From Palsa-504 sp963769715 (GTDB lineage Bacteria > Actinomycetota > Actinomycetes > Streptosporangiales > Streptosporangiaceae), in the NCBI GenBank assembly GCA_963769715.1, contig CAVYNE010000006.1, forward strand, positions 248,001 through 312,000: a DNA stretch of 64,000 nucleotides, written 5' to 3'. A program made the translations under genes and the position numbers. This document shows, piece after piece, positions 9,936 to 18,708 of the stretch; positions within the stretch are counted from its first letter, which is position 1, and every line of letters begins with the position of its first letter. Below the pieces are notes generated by a model. The model was not told where the DNA came from. It did not search any database and saw only the letters and a list, made by a program, of their open reading frames with translations.

Positions 9936-10442
9936 TCACCAGTCGAACGCCTCGGCTGCGCTGCGGTACTCGAACAGTTCGGTCTTGTCGAACCACAGGT
10001 TCACCTCGTACTCCGCTTCTTCCCGGTTGCCCGAGGCGTGTACGAGGTTGGCGACGGCCTTGCCGGTGGTGGTGGCGACGGCCTTGGACTGGTGCGCGAA
10101 GTCACCGCGGATCGACCCGGGCTGGGCCTCGTTCGGGTACGTGGTGCCAACCATCTTGCGCACGGTGGCCACCGCGTCCTCGCCCTCGATCACGAACGCG
10201 ATGACCGGTCCCCGCTGCATGAACGCCGCAGTCGCGTTGTAGACGGCCGGGCCCAGCCGGTCCTCCAGGTCGAAGTAGTGCTTGCGGGCGAAGTCAGCGT
10301 CCATCTCGCGCATTTTCATGCCGATGATCTTCAGCGACGCGTCTTCGAACCGCTGGATGATACGTCCGGCTAGGCCGCGGACAACGGCATCCGGCTTCAG
10401 CACGACAAGCGTGCGCTCCCGCAACTGCTGAGAGTCGGCCAC
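9936..10442 (-). CDS. ndk: Nucleoside diphosphate kinase, atypical long form
   Basis: Transfers the gamma-phosphate of NTPs to NDPs through a phosphohistidine. GTG at 10442 has a GGGGAAAGGA ribosome site just upstream and gives 168 residues; the frame is open further to 10502. Motifs: RTLVVLKPDAV, the GSIRGDFA block, and the active-site His in NLVHASGN. Ordinary bacterial Ndk is about 137-145 residues with NxxHGSD at the active site. Here about 10 extra residues separate GDFA from the His, HASGN replaces HGSD, and a tail follows LWF. This long variant is known mainly outside Actinobacteria (family knowledge), so the gene may be acquired or a second Ndk. Confidence 0.88.
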   Translation of the reverse strand: MADSQQLRERTLVVLKPDAVVRGLAGRIIQRFEDASLKIIGMKMREMDADFARKHYFDLEDRLGPAVYNATAAFMQRGPVIAFVIEGEDAVATVRKMVGTTYPNEAQPGSIRGDFAHQSKAVATTTGKAVANLVHASGNREEAEYEVNLWFDKTELFEYRSAAEAFDW

Positions 10443-10629
10443 GGTAATCCTTTCCCCATTGTGAATGGTCACAGGGTAGCGGCCCGCGCTCACGTACGGC
10501 ATACGGCCCAGCCGCAGTCACGTCACGCTCTGATACCAGAACACCACGAGCGCGCCCAGGCATCACCGGCTCAGCCCCGGCTGAGCCCGGAGCCAGCCAA
10601 AGGTTGACTGAACCGCCGCCGAGCCTTAC

Positions 10630-10655
10630 GGTTTTACCATGGTTACCGTAAAACC
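10630..10655 (+). promoter_or_regulatory. Palindrome over the start codon of the GntR gene, likely autorepressor operator
   Basis: GGTTTTAC at 10630-10637 and GTAAAACC at 10648-10655 form perfect 8-bp arms around a 10-base centre that contains the ATG at 10639. Repressor binding would cover the start of transcription or translation. YtrA-type GntR proteins usually control their own operon, so this is the best operator candidate; the binding itself is inferred. Confidence 0.6.
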
Positions 10656-11144
10656 AGATGATAACGGCTTGTCGCCGATCGTGTTTTACCTGGACCGGGG
10701 GTCGGGGGTGCCGACCTACCTGCAGTTCGTGCACCAGGTCGACAACGCGCTGCGCCTCGGTTTCCTGCGGGAAGGCGACCAACTGCCGCGGATCAAGGAC
10801 GTGACCCGGACGCTGGCGGTGAACCCGGACACGGTGATGAAGGCGTACCGGGAACTGGAGTTGCGCGGGGTGACGGCCGGCCTGGGGTGGGCACGTTCAT
10901 CACGCAGGCGCCGGACATCGCGGGCCTGAAGCAGATGGCGGGCCTGCAGAAGAAGCTGACCGGCTGGCTGGGCGAGGCGGCCGCGGCCGGGGTGGACGAG
11001 CTTGGCATGAAGGCGCTGTTCACCGCGGCGCTGCGGAATTTTAACGACGGCGGCGGCGCCGCCCGCCTGCCCGGCCGCGACGGCCGCGACGCCCACGGGG
11101 GCGGCGTTGCCCGCGGCGCTCGCCGGGAGGGCGGGGCGGCATGA
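10639..11144 (+). CDS. GntR-family (YtrA-type) regulator, frame broken at a G run
   Basis: Short GntR regulator of the YtrA subfamily, first gene of an ABC-transporter operon. The frame from ATG 10639 gives the winged helix (PTYLQFVHQVDNALRLG, then the recognition region ending AVNPDTVMKAYRELE) and then turns to nonsense ending at 10929. The expected continuation VGTFITQAPDIAG lies in the next frame, from about 10887 to a TGA at 11142-11144. One more G at the GGGG of 10884-10887 restores a protein of about 168 residues. The stop overlaps the ATG of the ATPase gene (ATGA), showing translational coupling. The window may carry a sequencing error here rather than a pseudogene. Confidence 0.75.
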
Positions 11145-12022
11145 ACGCCATCGAGACCCGCGGCCTCGGCAAGCGCTACCGGCGGACCTGGGCGGTACGC
11201 GACTGCGACCTGACCGTCCCGGCCGGCCAGGTGACCGCCCTGGCCGGACCGAACGGCGCGGGCAAGACCACGCTGCTGCGCATCCTGGCCGGCCTGGCCA
11301 CCCCGACGGCCGGCACGGCGACCGTCCTCGGCGCTGCGCCGGGCAGCCCGCAGGCCCGCGCCACCGTCTCGGCCATAGACCAGACGGTGCCGCTGTACCG
11401 CCACCTGCGGGTCGCCGGTCAGCTCGCCGCCGCCCGGGCGCTCAACGACCAGTGGGATGCCGATCTCGCCGTACAGCGCCTGTCCGCATTGGGCATCGCA
11501 ACATCGGCGCGAGTCGGCAAGCTGTCCGGAGGCCAGCAAGCCCAGCTGGCCCTCACCATGGCACTCGCTCGCCGTCCCCAGCTACTGCTGCTGGACGAGC
11601 CGCTGGCCAGCCTCGACCCGCTGGCCCGGCAGGACGTGCTGGGCTGGCTGATGACCTGCGTGGCCGAAGACGGCCTGTCCGTCGTGTTCTCCTCGCACGT
11701 CATCGCCGAACTGGAACGGGTCGCTTCGTACCTGGTCGTGCTGTCAGCTGGCCGGATACAGGTGGCCGCGACCGTGGACAGCCTGCTCGACACGCACCTG
11801 GCGCTGACCGGCCCGGCCGACGGGGTCGATGACCTGTACGACCAGGTCGAGATCGTCACGGCGCAACGAGCCGGGAGGCAGGCCCTGGTACTGGCCCGGA
11901 CCAGCGCGGCACCGCCCGGCTGGGCGGCCCGCCCGGTCACCATGGAGGAACTTGTCCTTGGCTACCTGCGGGAACCGGCCGCCCGCGTCGTACCTGCACC
12001 CGGTTTGAAGATTGTCCGATGA
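11141..12022 (+). CDS. ABC transporter ATP-binding protein
   Basis: Nucleotide-binding subunit of an ABC exporter, 293 residues, cytoplasmic face of the membrane. Walker A is GPNGAGKTT near 38-46, the signature is LSGGQQAQL, and Walker B LLLLDEPLASLD follows, with the switch His in SSHVIAELE. The C-terminal 80 residues are an accessory region of the type common in exporters regulated by YtrA-type GntR proteins. The start overlaps the GntR stop, and its own stop (TGA 12020-12022) overlaps an ATG at 12019, the natural but frame-broken start of the permease. The substrate is unknown. Confidence 0.93.
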   Translation: MNAIETRGLGKRYRRTWAVRDCDLTVPAGQVTALAGPNGAGKTTLLRILAGLATPTAGTATVLGAAPGSPQARATVSAIDQTVPLYRHLRVAGQLAAARALNDQWDADLAVQRLSALGIATSARVGKLSGGQQAQLALTMALARRPQLLLLDEPLASLDPLARQDVLGWLMTCVAEDGLSVVFSSHVIAELERVASYLVVLSAGRIQVAATVDSLLDTHLALTGPADGVDDLYDQVEIVTAQRAGRQALVLARTSAAPPGWAARPVTMEELVLGYLREPAARVVPAPGLKIVR

Positions 12023-12041
12023 CCGCCATGACCGTGCTGCG

Positions 12042-12989
12042 GTGACCCGGGCCACCTGGTACAAGCACCGGTTCTCGGTGGTCGGCATACCCGCCGTATT
12101 CCTGCTGGCCGCGCTGGCGCTCTTCGCCGACAGCGTCGTGCAGCGGCACTACCTCAGCGCGCATCACCTGAACGGCTGCCTGACGGCAAACGCCACGACC
12201 GGCGGCAGCTCGTGCCAGAGCGGGGCGTGGGTTTCGTTCATACAGCCCAGCCCGACGCCGAACGTCATCGCGGTGGCAGTTCTGGCCCTGCCCGTCCTGG
12301 CCGGCCTGTTCGCCGGGGTGCCATGGGTGGCCCGGGAGTTCGAGAGCGGCGCGTTCCGGTTCACCTGGACGCAGGGCACCGGCCCGCGGCACTGGCTGCT
12401 CGGCACGTTCGGCCCGCTCGTCCTGCTCGCCGCGATATACGGCGCCGCAGCGTACTGGTGGTACCAGCTCGCGCAATGGCAGGCCGGCACGTCGATCTGG
12501 TCGTGGCGGTGGAGTTCGTTCGAGCTGACCCCGCTCTCCATCGCGGGCTGGACCGTGCTGACGATGGCGCTCGCCCTGATATGCGGCGTGCTCATCCGGC
12601 GGGTGCTGCCCGCCATGATCGCGTTCATCGTGACGCTCGGGGCATGTGCTTACCTGTCCCAGACCTGGCTGCGCCCGTGGCTGTTCGGCATCGGAACGGC
12701 AGTTAAGCAGGTCAGCTGGAGCACATCCGCTGGCTGGCCGCCCAGCACCACCACCTACACCGTGCAAACCTGGCTCCAGACCCCCAGCGGGCAGCGGGTC
12801 AGTGGCCCGCCGGCGGTGAACAACGTGAGTGCCTGGATCACGCAGCATCACTACACATCCTGGGTCGCCTACCAGCCGCACAACCACCTGATCTGGCTCG
12901 AGCTGGCCCGCAACGGCATCCTCATCACGGTCGCCGCCTTCGCCGTGCTCGCCTCGGTGTGGTGGCTCCGCATCCGCCCAGCCGACTGA
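12042..12989 (+). CDS. ABC transporter permease-like membrane protein
   Basis: Membrane partner of the ATPase upstream: about six hydrophobic segments over 315 residues, with a large outward loop between the fourth and sixth. GTG 12042 is the first in-frame start I prefer. However, an ATG at 12019 overlaps the ATPase stop in the usual ATGA way and reads only nine codons before a TGA; one extra G near 12041 would join it to this frame as MTAMTVLRVTRATWYKHR, a very natural N-terminus. A start at TTG 12012 is also open. Operon position supports the role; the substrate is unknown. Confidence 0.8.
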   Translation: MTRATWYKHRFSVVGIPAVFLLAALALFADSVVQRHYLSAHHLNGCLTANATTGGSSCQSGAWVSFIQPSPTPNVIAVAVLALPVLAGLFAGVPWVAREFESGAFRFTWTQGTGPRHWLLGTFGPLVLLAAIYGAAAYWWYQLAQWQAGTSIWSWRWSSFELTPLSIAGWTVLTMALALICGVLIRRVLPAMIAFIVTLGACAYLSQTWLRPWLFGIGTAVKQVSWSTSAGWPPSTTTYTVQTWLQTPSGQRVSGPPAVNNVSAWITQHHYTSWVAYQPHNHLIWLELARNGILITVAAFAVLASVWWLRIRPAD

Positions 12990-13030
12990 GCGGGAGCCGG
13001 GGACGGCGAAGGTGCCACGTTCGCGGCCAC

Positions 13031-13465
13031 TCAGTCGAGACAGAACTCGTTGCCCTCGATGTCCTGCATCACGAGGCACGACTCGTTGTCGCCATCGGCA
13101 GGCAATAGTCGCACGCGTACCGCGCCGAGCGCGACCAGTCGTGCGCATTCGGCCTCAAGTACGGCCAGGCGCTCTTCACCCACGAGCCCGGTGCCGGCCC
13201 GCACGTCAAGATGCAGCCGGTTCTTGACGACCTTGCCTTCGGGAACGCGCTGGAAGAACAGTCGCGGGCCCGCACCTGAGGGATCAATGCATGCGAACGC
13301 TGAACCCCGATGCTCAGGCGGCAGCGCGCGATCGAAATCGTCCCAAGTGGCGAACCCCTCCGGTGGCGGCGGTACGACGTACCCCAGCACCTCGCACCAG
13401 AAACGAGCGACGCGCTCAGGTTCTGCGCAGTCGAAGGTGACTTGGATCTGCTTGACCGACGCCAT
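13031..13465 (-). CDS. VOC-family (glyoxalase/bleomycin-resistance-like) protein
   Basis: 144-residue vicinal-oxygen-chelate protein. It starts MASVKQIQVTFDCAEPERVARFW, the typical first beta-alpha unit with 'separate from neighbours' Glu-Arg-Val pattern, and ends DIEGNEFCLD, the usual metal-site strand of the second module (Glu at the EFCL position). ATG 13465 is preferred over an upstream start at 13534. This subgroup, with a Trp-Asp-Asp-Phe segment and HLDVRAG, is abundant in actinomycetes and mostly uncharacterised, so no substrate is assigned. It converges on the ABC permease with 41 bases between stops. Confidence 0.85.
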   Translation of the reverse strand: MASVKQIQVTFDCAEPERVARFWCEVLGYVVPPPPEGFATWDDFDRALPPEHRGSAFACIDPSGAGPRLFFQRVPEGKVVKNRLHLDVRAGTGLVGEERLAVLEAECARLVALGAVRVRLLPADGDNESCLVMQDIEGNEFCLD

Positions 13466-13902
13466 CGGTCCACCATAGAGGCGGGGTCTTTCGTCGTCTC
13501 CACGGGCCCGCCCCCTGGCTAGGTTGTGGCGCATGCGGCCGGCTCTTGAAGATGAGCGGGACCTTAAGCCGTGAGATGACGATCCGGACGGTGTCGATGC
13601 CCACTACATTCGGCAGTCCGGTGAGCCCGAGATCCACGACGAGGGTCGAGAGATCTGGCTTTACCTATACAGCCCACGCAGTTAGTACGATGACCCGGCG
13701 GGTAGTGCCCGGCATCGTCTTGACGTCCGCTCATCGCAGGTGCGGTAAACCGGCCAGCAGGCCGACGAAGTTCGAGAGCGTACACCGGGCAAGCCTCGCG
13801 TTCGGCGGCGGGCAGATAATCCGGTTCCGGGCTTTCCCGCAGCAGCATCTTCAAGATCATCTTTGGTTGCGGCGGTGCCGCAGACGGCGTATGGCGCACC
13901 GT
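13466..13902. other. Intergenic region with a possible gene fragment on the minus strand
   Basis: 437 bases with no intact gene. On the minus strand, codons from about 13643 to 13530 have strongly G/C third positions and read DLSTLVVDLGLTGLPNVV and onwards, ending without a domain I recognise; an in-frame TAG lies just upstream. This looks like the remnant of a gene rather than noise, but the family is unclear. The rest has mixed codon character and nothing I can name. Confidence 0.35.
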
Positions 13903-15524
13903 CTACAGGGTGCGCGCCCTGGGATGGCCGGCCGGTTCCCTGAACAGGTCGCGTAGGTAACCAGTCACCGGTTCCATGCTGCCTGACCATCCTCGGGCCG
14001 CCACGTGGCCGTCCGGCCGGACCAGGATGACCGGCCCGGTGCCATTGTCAGGTCTCGACGCTTGCGCGACGTCGCCCGTGACGACCTCGAGGTCGCTGCT
14101 GTAGGGCCGCAGCCCGGAGTCGCTCAGCACGCTGGCCAGGTGACCCGCAGGAACTACCAGAACGTGCCGGCCACCGCGCAGGACGCGGTGCAGCGTGGTG
14201 GGCTGGCTGCCCGCGCGACGTGGATGTCGGGCATGCGCTGGCCGGCTCTCGGCCTGCCTCGGCCGCGGTCCTGGCGGGCCAGTGGTCCCGGCGGGTAGGT
14301 GACGTAGACCTGGCTGATCCTGCGGGCCACCCGGCGCTGGATGACCGGGCTGCGGCCGAGGGCCGGGACGACAACGTCGCGGACCCGGCGCTTGACGGGC
14401 TGGCTCATGGTGCCGTAGTGGACCAGGGCGTGCGTGAGCCTGAGCACGTCCTCCGCCACCGGGCGCCGCTCGGTGCCGTAGGTGTCGAGCAGCGTGTCGG
14501 GCGCCCGGCCGGAGACGACAAGGGCGAGCTTCCAGCCCAGGTTGTGGGCGTCCATGATCCCGGTGTTCAGGCCCTGGCCGCCGACCGGGGTGTGGATATG
14601 CACCGCGTCGCCGGCCAGCAGCACGCGGCCGCGCCGGTAGGCGCTGGCCGACCGGCGATGGCAGCGGAAGCTGGCCAGCCAGGTGGGATCGGACACGGCG
14701 ACCGGCCGCGGCGCCCGCTGGCTGGTCAGCTGCTGGATCTCGGCCAGGGTGGGGGCCTGCCGGTCCCGGTTCCCCGCGAAGGGCAGCGTCACCCGCCACC
14801 GGTGCCCGCGCATCGGGAAGAAGATCACCGGCAGCCCGTCGGACCGGAAGAACGCATGGACCGCGTCCTCGCGGAGGTCCCAGTCCAGCAGGACGTCGGC
14901 GAGCAGCCATTCCTGCGGGTAGGGATGCCCGTGGAAGGTCAGGCCGAGCTCGCTCCGCACCCGGCTGTGCGCGCCGTCACAGCCGACCACGTATTCGGCG
15001 GTGATCGTCCGGGCCTGGCCCTCGTGAACCTCGCGGACGGCCGCGGTGACGGCGTCGCCGCCGGCGGTCAGGCCGGTGAGCTCGGTTCGCTGCTCCACGA
15101 CGCCGCCCAGCTCGGCAACCCGGGCGCGGAGCAGCCGCTCGGTCTCGTCCTGCGGGAGGTCGAGCAGGAACCCGAACCGCGAGCCGCAGCGCCCGAACTC
15201 CAGGCTGGTCAGGCACCTGCCCTCGGAGTAGAAGCGCAGGTGACGCACCACCTGGCCATGCTCGATGAACCGCCCCGCCAGGCCCATCATGTCGAGAACC
15301 TCCAGCGTGCGGGCATGGATGCCGATCGCCCTGGCCTGCAGGGCCGCCCCGTCGCCTCGGTCGATGACGCGGGTGTGGATGCCGCGGGCCAGCAGTTCCG
15401 CGGCGAGCACGAGCCCGGTCGGGCCGGCGCCGACGACCAGCACCTGGCAGTCCGCGCGGGAACCGCCGCGTCCGCGGGTCACCAAACCGGGGGCGGCCGA
15501 CTGGGCAAGAGGAATAGCGTTCAT
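13903..15524 (-). CDS. FAD-dependent aromatic monooxygenase, frame broken near 14210
   Basis: Class A flavoprotein hydroxylase of the PheA/TetX/MhpA type. From ATG 15524 the protein has the FAD GxGxxG-type motif VVGAGPTGLVLAAELLARG, the DG motif VVGCDGAHSRVR, and the second FAD motif RVLLAGDAVHIHTPVGGQGLN. The main frame stops at 14154. The expected C-terminal thioredoxin-like domain (TTLHRVLRGGRHVLVVPAGH) lies in the adjacent frame and runs to the TAG at 13903. One extra base at the CCC around 14210-14212 (GGG on the coding strand) joins both into a usual-sized enzyme of about 540 residues. A palindrome lies 46 bases upstream of the start. Substrate unknown; neighbours hint at a pyridine or aromatic catabolic role. 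Confidence 0.8.
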
Positions 15525-15569
15525 GCGGCAACCCTGCGTCCGCCGCCGCCCCCGGGCCATCTGAAGGAT

Positions 15570-15586
15570 TACGTAGATGCTACGTA
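15570..15586 (-). promoter_or_regulatory. 7-bp inverted repeat upstream of the monooxygenase
   Basis: TACGTAG and CTACGTA arms separated by ATG, 46 bases before the monooxygenase start, in an otherwise GC-rich spacer. It has the size and symmetry of a TetR- or MarR-type operator half-site pair, but no regulator gene is adjacent. Confidence 0.4.
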
Positions 15587-15607
15587 TCTTTCGCCAGCAG
15601 GCCCTCC

Positions 15608-16189
15608 TCATGGGCCCAGGCAGCCAACTGGGTCCGGGTGCGTGTAATCCACCGGGCACTCGACCCCGGGCCCGGCCAGGAAGCCGTCACCGTGGTCCCC
15701 CGTGGTGCCCAGCGCGACCACCGACACCTGGAGTTCGGGACCGGGCACCAGGCCGGCCGCGACCGCATCCCGGATGCCGGCATCGGCGATCCCGGCGTCG
15801 CGCACGAAGGTGACGCCCGCGGCCAGCGTGCGGCGCAGCGTGTGCGCGGTCGCCAGGACCCGCCGGGAGATCGGCGTGCGCATCAGCTCCAGCTGGTCGA
15901 AGCTGGCCAGGCCGGCGTGCAGGTGGCAGTCGAAGATACCGGGCAGCAGCCAGAGCCCGTGGCCGTCCAGCCGCCGCTGGTCCCGGGCCGGGCGCAGGCC
16001 GCGGCCGACCCCCGCGACGCGCCCGCCGACCACGCTGACGTCGACCGGGCCGGTGAAGCTGCCGCTGTGGCCCAGGGCGTGCACCCCGGCGATGAAAAGG
16101 CTGGCCCGGCCGGCATCGGCCAGGTGGTCATCGGCCGGGCGGTCATCGGCCGGGCGGTCATCGGCGCTGTCGGGCACTGATGGCTCCAT
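15608..16189 (-). pseudogene. Amidohydrolase-family fragment, C-terminally truncated
   Basis: 193-residue remnant of an imidazolonepropionase/prolidase-like amidohydrolase. It keeps the N-terminal beta-sandwich, the first metal-binding His pair in DCHLHAG, and the GVTFVRDAGIADAG strand. Intact members have about 400 residues with further metal ligands (two His, one Asp) that are absent here; the frame ends soon after GDHGDGFLAG. The adjacent frame continues to 15580 but adds no amidohydrolase motif. The N-terminus carries DDRPAD repeats from a short GGTCATCGGCCGGGC repeat at 16131-16165. Without the missing ligands it should be inactive. Confidence 0.6.
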
Positions 16190-16307
16190 TCATTCCGGGC
16201 TCCGTTCCAGGGGGCGCACGGGCGAGCCGGTACGGTATGTGACGCCTGGATGTGTTGCCAAATTCCCCCTGATCGGATAGGAATGGCCCGCCAAGGAGGT
16301 TCCTGAC

Positions 16308-17489
16308 GTGCCGCAATACCCCTATCCGGCTGGCTCCGACCCAGCCTTCACGCTGACCGGCGGGCCGGCCGGCGCGACGGCGGCCACCCTGGCCGCGCTC
16401 GGCAGGCCGATCCTGCATCATCTGGACCCGGCCTTCGGCGCGCTGTACGCCGAGACCGTGGAGTTGCTGCGGCAGGCGTTCGAGACCGGGCCAGCCCCGG
16501 TCATCCTCCAGGGTGAAGCGGTGGTCGGCCTCGAGGCGGCCGCGGCCTCGCTGATCGGCTCCGAAGACGTGGTCCTCAACCTGGTGTCGGGAATGTACGG
16601 CCGGGGCTACGGTGACTGGGCGCGCCGGTACGCGCGGGAGGTCATCGAGATCGAGGTCCCCTACGACAGCGCCGTCCCGGCGGCGAGCGTCGCGGAGGCC
16701 TTCGGCCGGCGGCCCGATATCACCATCGTCAGCGTGGTGCACTGCGAGACGCCCTGCGGCACCGTCAACGACCTCGACGCGATCGCGCCCGTCGCGGCGG
16801 AGCACGGCGCGCTGCTGATCGTCGATGCCGTCGCCTCGTTCGGCGGCATGCGCTGCGATTTCACTTCCTGGCAGGCCGACCTGGTGGTGGTCGCCCCGCA
16901 GAAATGCCTGGGCGGCTCGCCCGGCCTGTCGCTGCTGCACGTCAGCGAGGCCGCGTGGGCGCACATGGCCGCCAACCCGGCGGCACCGCGCGGATCGGCC
17001 CTGTCGATCCTCGACTGGCGCGACGCCCACCTCGCTGACCGGCCGTTCCCGTTCACGCCATCCGTCAGCGACATCTACGGGGTGCGCGCTTGCCTGGAGC
17101 AGTACCTCGCCGAGGGCCCCGAGGCGGTGCGCCGCCGGCATCGCGTCGCCGCCCAGGCCGCGCGGGCAGGCGCCGAGGCCCTCGGCCTGACGCTGTGGGC
17201 CCGGGAGCCGGCGATCCGTTCCGACACCGTGACCGCCGTCCGGGTCCCGGCCGGGATAGACGAGCGCGAGGTCCGCGCCCAGGCCCGGGCGGAGTCCGGC
17301 GTCATGCTCTCCGGCGGCCAGGGTGACCTGGCCGGGATCGTGCTGCAGATCGGGCACATGGGCCCGGCCGCCTACCCGCTCAGCCCGGTGATCGCGGTCA
17401 CGGCCATCGGCCGGGCGCTGCGCGCCCTCGGCGCGAAGGCAGACATCGGCGCCGCGGTGGAGGCCGCGGTGACGGCGCTGGCGGCCTAG
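16308..17489 (+). CDS. Class V PLP aminotransferase, pyridoxamine-pyruvate-transaminase-like
   Basis: 393-residue fold-type I PLP enzyme. GTG 16308 has an ideal AAGGAGG ribosome site at 16293-16299. The protein shows LTGGPAGATAATLAALG at the N-terminus, HGE-like LQGEAVVGLEAA, VDAVASFGGM with the cofactor Asp, and the PLP Lys in APQKCLGGSPG. From memory the whole pattern follows bacterial pyridoxamine-pyruvate transaminase of vitamin B6 degradation more closely than serine-glyoxylate or alanine-glyoxylate enzymes; a search is needed to settle it. It is transcribed away from the amidohydrolase fragment and monooxygenase. Confidence 0.8.
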   Translation: MPQYPYPAGSDPAFTLTGGPAGATAATLAALGRPILHHLDPAFGALYAETVELLRQAFETGPAPVILQGEAVVGLEAAAASLIGSEDVVLNLVSGMYGRGYGDWARRYAREVIEIEVPYDSAVPAASVAEAFGRRPDITIVSVVHCETPCGTVNDLDAIAPVAAEHGALLIVDAVASFGGMRCDFTSWQADLVVVAPQKCLGGSPGLSLLHVSEAAWAHMAANPAAPRGSALSILDWRDAHLADRPFPFTPSVSDIYGVRACLEQYLAEGPEAVRRRHRVAAQAARAGAEALGLTLWAREPAIRSDTVTAVRVPAGIDEREVRAQARAESGVMLSGGQGDLAGIVLQIGHMGPAAYPLSPVIAVTAIGRALRALGAKADIGAAVEAAVTALAA

Positions 17490-17901
17490 CGCCGCTGGCC
17501 GCCGCTGGTACAGCAGAAAGATCAATGAGGCCGAACGGCGCCGCTGCTTCGCCCCGGCCCCGCTGCCTGCCCTCGTGGCGGAGCGGCCTAGTCAGCTGCG
17601 CGTGCTTCGGACCTGCCGCCGGTCCCGGCGGAACAACTGGGCGTGGTGACACCCTTCTGCAGCTGACTCCCAGCCGCGGCGCGTCCGCACCAGACGGTAG
17701 GAGTCCCGCGCAGCCGGTTCGCAATCGGTCTGGGTGATGACGTTTGCGGTTTCCGGCTCTTTCCGCGACGGAATTCCCCGGCTTAACTGAATAGTGACAA
17801 GCCAGGCGGCAAGGTATCGCGAAGCCACGGCGGGGCCAGTCCCCCCGGCCACGATCCGGCACCAAACCGGCCATTAGCTAATCGCAGCACAGGAGTCGGT
17901 T
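17490..17901. other. Intergenic region before the intact GlsB gene
   Basis: 412 bases with no supported gene. Near 17616-17631 is a 6-bp CCGCCG/CGGCGG hairpin that could end the aminotransferase transcript. The last 170 bases are copy A of a sequence repeated at 19998-20186, presumably carrying the GlsB promoter. Confidence 0.6.
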
Positions 17902-17921
17902 ATGGGCATCATCGCATGGAT
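17732..17921 (+). repeat. Duplicated GlsB promoter and leader, copy A
   Basis: Closely matches 19998-20186 over the whole upstream region: the GTGATGAYGTTTGCGGTTT block, the GTGACAAGCCAG-CGGCAAGG block, the CACGATCCGGCAC block, the ACCGGCCATTAGCT block and the first seven codons of GlsB. Confidence 0.8.
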
Positions 17922-18219
17922 CGTGCTTGGGCTGGGCGCAGGCCTGCTCGCCAATATGCTGATCCCCGGCAGGAGATCACAGGGCCTTATCATCACCTGC
18001 GTGATCGGCATCGCCGGGGCGCTGCTCGGCGGCTGGCTGGCCACGAAATTGTTCCACGTGGTCACCCTGCACGGGTTCTTCAACCTGTCCACCTGGCTCA
18101 CCGCCATCGCGGGCGCAGCGATCCTGCTGCTGGCCTACCACCTGGTCACCAGCCGTAGTGCCGGCCGCAGCCGCAGCCACAGCGGCCGCAGCCGGTCACG
18201 CCGGTGGGCGCACCGGTGA
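17902..18219 (+). CDS. GlsB/YeaQ/YmgE-family stress-response membrane protein
   Basis: 105-residue polytopic membrane protein of the transglycosylase-associated family. ATG 17902 follows a CAGGAG ribosome site. It starts MGIIAWIVLGLGAGLLANML, the family hallmark, has about three hydrophobic segments with glycine-rich helices (IGIAGALLGGWLA), and ends in a basic Arg/Ser tail. Members are often general-stress genes; their function is unknown. Its promoter and start were duplicated to 20.0 kb, where a deleted copy remains. Confidence 0.9.
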   Translation: MGIIAWIVLGLGAGLLANMLIPGRRSQGLIITCVIGIAGALLGGWLATKLFHVVTLHGFFNLSTWLTAIAGAAILLLAYHLVTSRSAGRSRSHSGRSRSRRWAHR

Positions 18220-18396
18220 CCGGGCAGGTCCATGATCGTTTATGGAGTTCAGGGAAGAGCTCGCGGTAAGGCCGTGATAAGGCGGCGGAAACCGGCCGCG
18301 ATACCCAACCGGGCGACCGTGCGCGGGGCGACCGCCAACAGCACGCCGACGAGCCTGATGCCATGTCTCCATCGCATGGCCACCACGCCGACCGTG

Positions 18397-18708
18397 TCAG
18401 ACGAGACGCTGGTGGACGTAGCACCATCTCCACCGCGATCCCGGCTCCAGGCCGGCGGCCAGCGGGTGGTCTGTCTCCTCGTAGTGCGCCCTGGCGTGCT
18501 GGCGGGGTGAGTCGTCGGAGCAGGCCACCCAGCCGCAGGTCAGGCAGACCGCGAGGGGTGCCCGGCGGTCCGTGCGGTCCTGGCAGTCCCGGCAGTCATC
18601 CGTCAGCGGTGTGACCGACTGGAGCCCGTCGAGGTGCTCACAGTGCGGCGCTGAGCCGTTCGGGCTGATGGCGGACGTGTCCAGGGTCATGTTCTGGGCG
18701 GGGATCAT
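18397..18708 (-). CDS. UBP-type zinc-finger protein
   Basis: 103-residue protein made almost entirely of a ubiquitin-hydrolase-type zinc finger. Ligand-like residues in order: Cys and His in HCEHL, Cys-x2-Cys in DCRDCQ, the CLTCGWVACSDD block, and HARAHYEETDHPLA. It ends with the hydrophobic RWRWCYVHQRLV strand. ATG 18708 has a G-rich AAGGGGGG ribosome site about 9 bases upstream. Bacterial stand-alone members are common in actinomycetes and of unknown role. It is divergent from the LysR gene across 318 bases. Confidence 0.88.
   Translation of the reverse strand: MIPAQNMTLDTSAISPNGSAPHCEHLDGLQSVTPLTDDCRDCQDRTDRRAPLAVCLTCGWVACSDDSPRQHARAHYEETDHPLAAGLEPGSRWRWCYVHQRLV

Noticed and set aside
13546..13956. 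136-codon plus-strand frame
   Set aside because: No domain; overlaps the minus-strand fragment with better codon bias and the monooxygenase 3' end.
17525..17737. 70-codon plus-strand frame
   Set aside because: Low complexity, no ribosome site, and overlaps the GlsB regulatory duplication.
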